From Epiperipatus broadwayi (lineage: Eukaryota > Onychophora > Udeonychophora > Euonychophora > Peripatidae), in the NCBI GenBank assembly GCA_028023455.1, contig JAQFVV010006256.1, positions 2,046,001-2,110,000 of the forward strand: a stretch of 64,000 nt of DNA. The letters run 5' to 3'. The notes beneath the pieces were generated by a model that ran no database searches, was not told where the DNA came from, and saw nothing but the letters and a program-made list of their open reading frames with translations. Below, piece by piece: positions 60,757 to 64,000 of the stretch. Numbering within the stretch: the stretch's first letter is position 1; each line of letters starts with the position of its first letter. The position numbers and the translations under genes were made by a program.

Positions 60757-62720
60757 AAAAGCACTATATGATTGCAATTTAATAAATAATACATATTCTA
60801 ATCTAATCAAAGTTTGTCAACAAAATGTGAGTTATTGTATGTGATGTATGGTAGATTTCATAGTTTTCACTGTATAAGTGTGGAAATGTTTTTCATTAAA
60901 CCCTTACTTCAATGAAATGATCTTTTTAAAAGTACTAATTACAGCTGAATCATATTTAAAACAAATGTAAATGATCTGAATTCTTTAATATTTATAATTT
61001 ATTCAGTAGCCAAATTTTGTCTGCCGAAATGATGGAATAAAACATGATTAATTCTATTTCTCTGATCTTAATTATTAAATTATAATTACTAAGTTTTTAA
61101 CTATATTCATTATCACTATTATTAGATGATTATTAATTAGATAAGAAATTCTTTAAATTTGATTAAGTTTAGTAAATATTAATACAAATACAATTTATTC
61201 AAACTTCAAACACTTTTTAGCAAACTTTATTCATATATTATTAAGAAGTTTTGATGTCTGTTTGTTATCTTAGTGTTCTACATTGGTGGTAAATATTTGA
61301 TTTTTGTTAATAAACATAATTAAATATTTCGGAAATTTTTTTATATTGATTTTAAGTATCTTGAATTGTTATTGTTTCATATTATTTGCTGAAAGTAATG
61401 AGCATAAATAATTTAAATGAGGTAAGTCCCATTAACTTTCTTTTTTATTATTTATTATCATTATTTTCTCTTCATAACAATAAATTATTTTTTGGCACTT
61501 AAAGTGAAAAGTATGACAGACAATTTGAATAGCAGATGGGAGACTAGATAGCTAATGCCAACATAACTGAGACCTGACAAATTAAAAGAATTATAATAAG
61601 ATTAAAAAAAGATTTTTATATGTTAAGCATAAAGTGATTTTATAAGTTGTTTTATGCAAATATAAAAACTAAATTTAAAGATTTATGTTTACATGTTAGT
61701 ATTTTTACAAAGTGGTAGGCATGGGTAATTTGTACATTGATTTATTTAAAAAACAATGTTATTATTTCTAACAAAGGGCAATTTACTAGCATCAATAAAA
61801 TTATATACTAAGAAAAGTAATCTTAAAAATTTGGCATCTTTCACTGTTTGTTTACATATAGAAAACAAACAAACAAAAAAAAGTTTTGATAAATAAAAAT
61901 AGACGTGTTAGTTACGTGAAGTTTGAAAGTTATTTTAAAAAATAAGTATTATAATAAAAATGCACAGAAATTTTTAAAAAAGGAAAATCAGTTTTCTTTT
62001 TTCTGCGTGAAAAGATGTGATTTTTTTTATTTACAAATAATAATAATTATTTTTTTTTGTCATTTCTGTTTTACTTAAATGCTGATTTAAGTAAACTTTC
62101 TGAAGAGTGAAATCCTGAAAAATCATAAAAAGTAGGACTAGAATCAGAAGAGCATAATTTAATTGAAAGATAGCTATCACATAAAGATTTGTTTCATTAA
62201 TAAATAATCTTACGTTCGATTGTCTCAGAATATTAATCAATAATAGAATGTCTATAAAAAACTTTAAACAAATTATTTATGGATAAACAAAGATGCCAAA
62301 ATGAAGAATAAATAACTATTTTGTAAGTATTTCTATTTTTTATGAATTGATCTCCAAAAGTACAAATCGATAAAAAGTCACAGCAAGAAGACTGAAGAAT
62401 GTTTCTGCAGAGAACAAATGTTTTAAAAGATGTACGTAGTTTTCAAAATTATATAGAATAAGTTCAAAAGAATGTCGTAATTGACAAAAAGAAAATTTGA
62501 ATATTGAGGCAAAAGTCAACTAAGCATTTAAATGAAGTAATTCCAACATTACCATTGCATATTTAAAATAAAGATTGTAACAATAAAAACTTTAGAAATT
62601 ATAACTTTTTGCTTTTTAAAAATATCACCAGTAGCAGCACGATTCTAAGTAACATAATGATTTAAAATATCACATGATCATCATTTCTTATGCTTGCTTA
62701 TACCTTTTGTTAAAACAAGC
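60757..62720. other. AT-rich DNA with one PLE-end fragment
   Basis: No gene was seen. At 61193-61235 (minus) the text AAGTTTGCTAAAAAGTGTTT and TGAAGTTTGAA repeats the tail of the solo PLE end at 36368-36466. The 69-codon minus frame at 62031-62240 is hydrophobic and Asn/Tyr-rich and looks like chance. Confidence 0.45.
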
Positions 62721-62954
62721 AAAACTCATTATACGTATTGCCACACACGGCAAGCTAGAGCAATCAATGGAGATCCTAAGATCTAGGTGCAGTGCTCTCA
62801 GATCCAAGGCTCCTCACGGACAAAGGCCACAAGCCAGAAACTAGTCTGGAGATATTGGATGAGAAGGCATTAGATGGGGATTTTATGCACAAGCCTTCTG
62901 GCATCCATTGATTACTCTAACTTGCTGTGTGTGGCAATATGTATAGTGAGTTTT
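62721..62954. mobile_element. 234-bp element with ~51-bp terminal inverted repeats
   Basis: Left arm 62721-62773, right arm 62903-62954. Both read AAAACTCA(T/C)TATAC(G/A)TATTG inwards and continue through CCACACAC to AATCAATGGA. I count about five mismatches in 51 bp, all transitions, two of them CG against CA. The ~130-bp centre is GC-richer than the neighbourhood and non-coding. Fragments of the same family lie at 3727, 32764 and 55214. It is a non-autonomous DNA transposon by structure. The superfamily is unknown because no clear target duplication or transposase is present. Confidence 0.8.
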
Positions 62955-63648
62955 ACCTAATTATGATTTAAAATAGTAAACTGTCAAGACAAAAATATGC
63001 AAAAAAAAACATAATCCAATTTATTTAATTCATTCATATATAAATATGATGCTGATTTTTAAAAACAATATATTTATATAAGAATCACTTTTTTTAATGT
63101 GATGGTCCCATCTAATTGAAATAGATATATAACATTTACTGAACTATATCATTTATTATTTTACATAGCTTTTTTAAAGTAAGATCAGTTGTAAAAATAA
63201 GATGAGGTTTCAAACACTGTAACTTATTGCTTGGAACATAATTAAGATGATAGAATAGTGGAAAACATAGTCAGTGATATCTTTAGATTTTTTAATGCCA
63301 TAAAAAATCAACATGTTTAAATATTTTTCTATTATCTTTAATGTAAATATACAAGTAATGAAAGTGTAAATTGGCTAAGCTATGCAGAGAGTAAGTTGAC
63401 AAATATAACAATGTTCAAAAATTACAAGAACAGCAAGTAAGAAGCTGGAGTGTCTGATCTGTCTGAATATTAATCCTTATCAGAGAAATATAATTAATTT
63501 GATACAGTTTCAATTTATTTAAAAATAAATAATTTAATATACACAAATTATTTAAAAATATTTAAAAAGCAGTTTCATTATATAAATATAGCTAAAATTG
63601 ACAATAATTAAATAAATAAATTCATTTACTAAAGATTTACAATCTTGA
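62955..63648. other. AT-rich intergenic DNA
   Basis: No coding or repeat feature was recognised up to the start of the LINE fragment. Confidence 0.5.
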
Positions 63649-64000
63649 AATATGTATCATATCCAGGTATTGAGAGAAATTATAGAAAGAACAAATGAAT
63701 ATGAGTTGTCATTATGCTTTGGATTTGTAGATTATGAAAAGGCATTTGATTCTATAAAAATTTCTTTAGTGATTGAAGCATTGGATCGTCAAGGTAGAAA
63801 TTCAGGATATTGTCATATTTTGAAGAATATTTATAAAAATGCAACAGCAACAATTAGATTACATAATGATACTAGGAAAATCAATATTGAGAAGGGTGTA
63901 AGACAGGGTGACTCCATATCTCCAAAACTTTTTACAGCAGTGCTGTAAGAAATATTTCATGGATTAAAATGGGAAGCTAAAGAAGTGAAAGTAAATGGAG
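63649..64000 (+). pseudogene. RTE-type LINE reverse transcriptase, partial, with nonsense mutation
   Basis: Reads YHIQVLREIIERTNEYEL, then LCFGFVDYEKAFDSI (RT motif with catalytic Asp), KNIYKNATATIRLH, and KGVRQGDSISPKLFTAVL (the RQGD-xxSP box). After a TAA at 63946-63948 the frame continues EIFHGLKWEAKEVKVNG to the window edge, so the stop is a point nonsense (GAA to TAA fits the usual Leu-Glu-Glu). The text is typical of the RTE/BovB-like group of non-LTR retrotransposons. The copy appears 5' truncated at about 63649, because the endonuclease and upstream RT are absent. The YADD box would lie beyond the window. Confidence 0.88.

Overview
The window is AT-rich eukaryotic nuclear DNA, most likely from an invertebrate animal. 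It holds no operons, no ribosome-binding sites and no convincing host gene. Nearly everything recognisable is a mobile element or a product of one: Ty3/gypsy LTR retrotransposons, Penelope-like elements (PLEs) with a GIY-YIG endonuclease and hammerhead-like motifs, LINE fragments, tRNA-derived SINEs, foldback/MITE-like elements, and very long microsatellites. No host lineage can be fixed from the sequence. The element mix is typical of invertebrates such as molluscs, arthropods or cnidarians.

Layout. 0-9.4 kb: AT-rich sequence with a SINE that keeps its target-site duplication (419-528), a fragment of a dispersed repeat (3727-3820) and the 3' end of a LINE (7735-8375, minus). 9.4-14.9 kb: a compositionally different block, visibly richer in CpG, with a MITE-like element, repeat blocks A and B, and patches of complex sequence I cannot assign. 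15.2-18.1 kb: a minus-strand, decayed gypsy pol (gypsy-1). Just upstream of its RT lie second copies of A and B. 18.5-28.4 kb: a complete but dead gypsy element on the plus strand (gypsy-2), with two ~1.79-kb LTRs, a tRNA-Pro-type primer binding site, gag, protease, RT, RNase H, integrase and a polypurine tract. 28.4-30.8 kb: a nearly intact PLE broken by one frameshift, lying between (TA)n tracts. 32.8-36.5 kb: remains of other PLEs. 37-57 kb: AT-rich DNA with diverged repeats, a 762-bp inverted repeat carrying PLE-type ends, a second SINE, a 248-bp foldback element and a ~145-bp tandem duplication. 57.4-59.2 kb: a 1.77-kb (ATCT/GATA)n tract. 59.2-64 kb: an inverted pair of tRNA-like SINE heads, a 234-bp long-TIR element and the start of an RTE-type LINE reverse transcriptase that runs off the window.

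The most informative pattern is how these elements died. In gypsy-2, several active-site residues of RT, RNase H and integrase, and probably protease, are changed by substitutions that each fit CpG to TpG or CpA. The same signature appears between the two LTRs, between the arms of the 62.7-kb element and in the PLE hammerhead motifs. This suggests cytosine methylation and deamination of repeats. Several hammerhead-ribozyme-like modules are scattered as PLE end remnants. I found no CRISPR array, rRNA gene, intact tRNA gene or multi-gene functional system.
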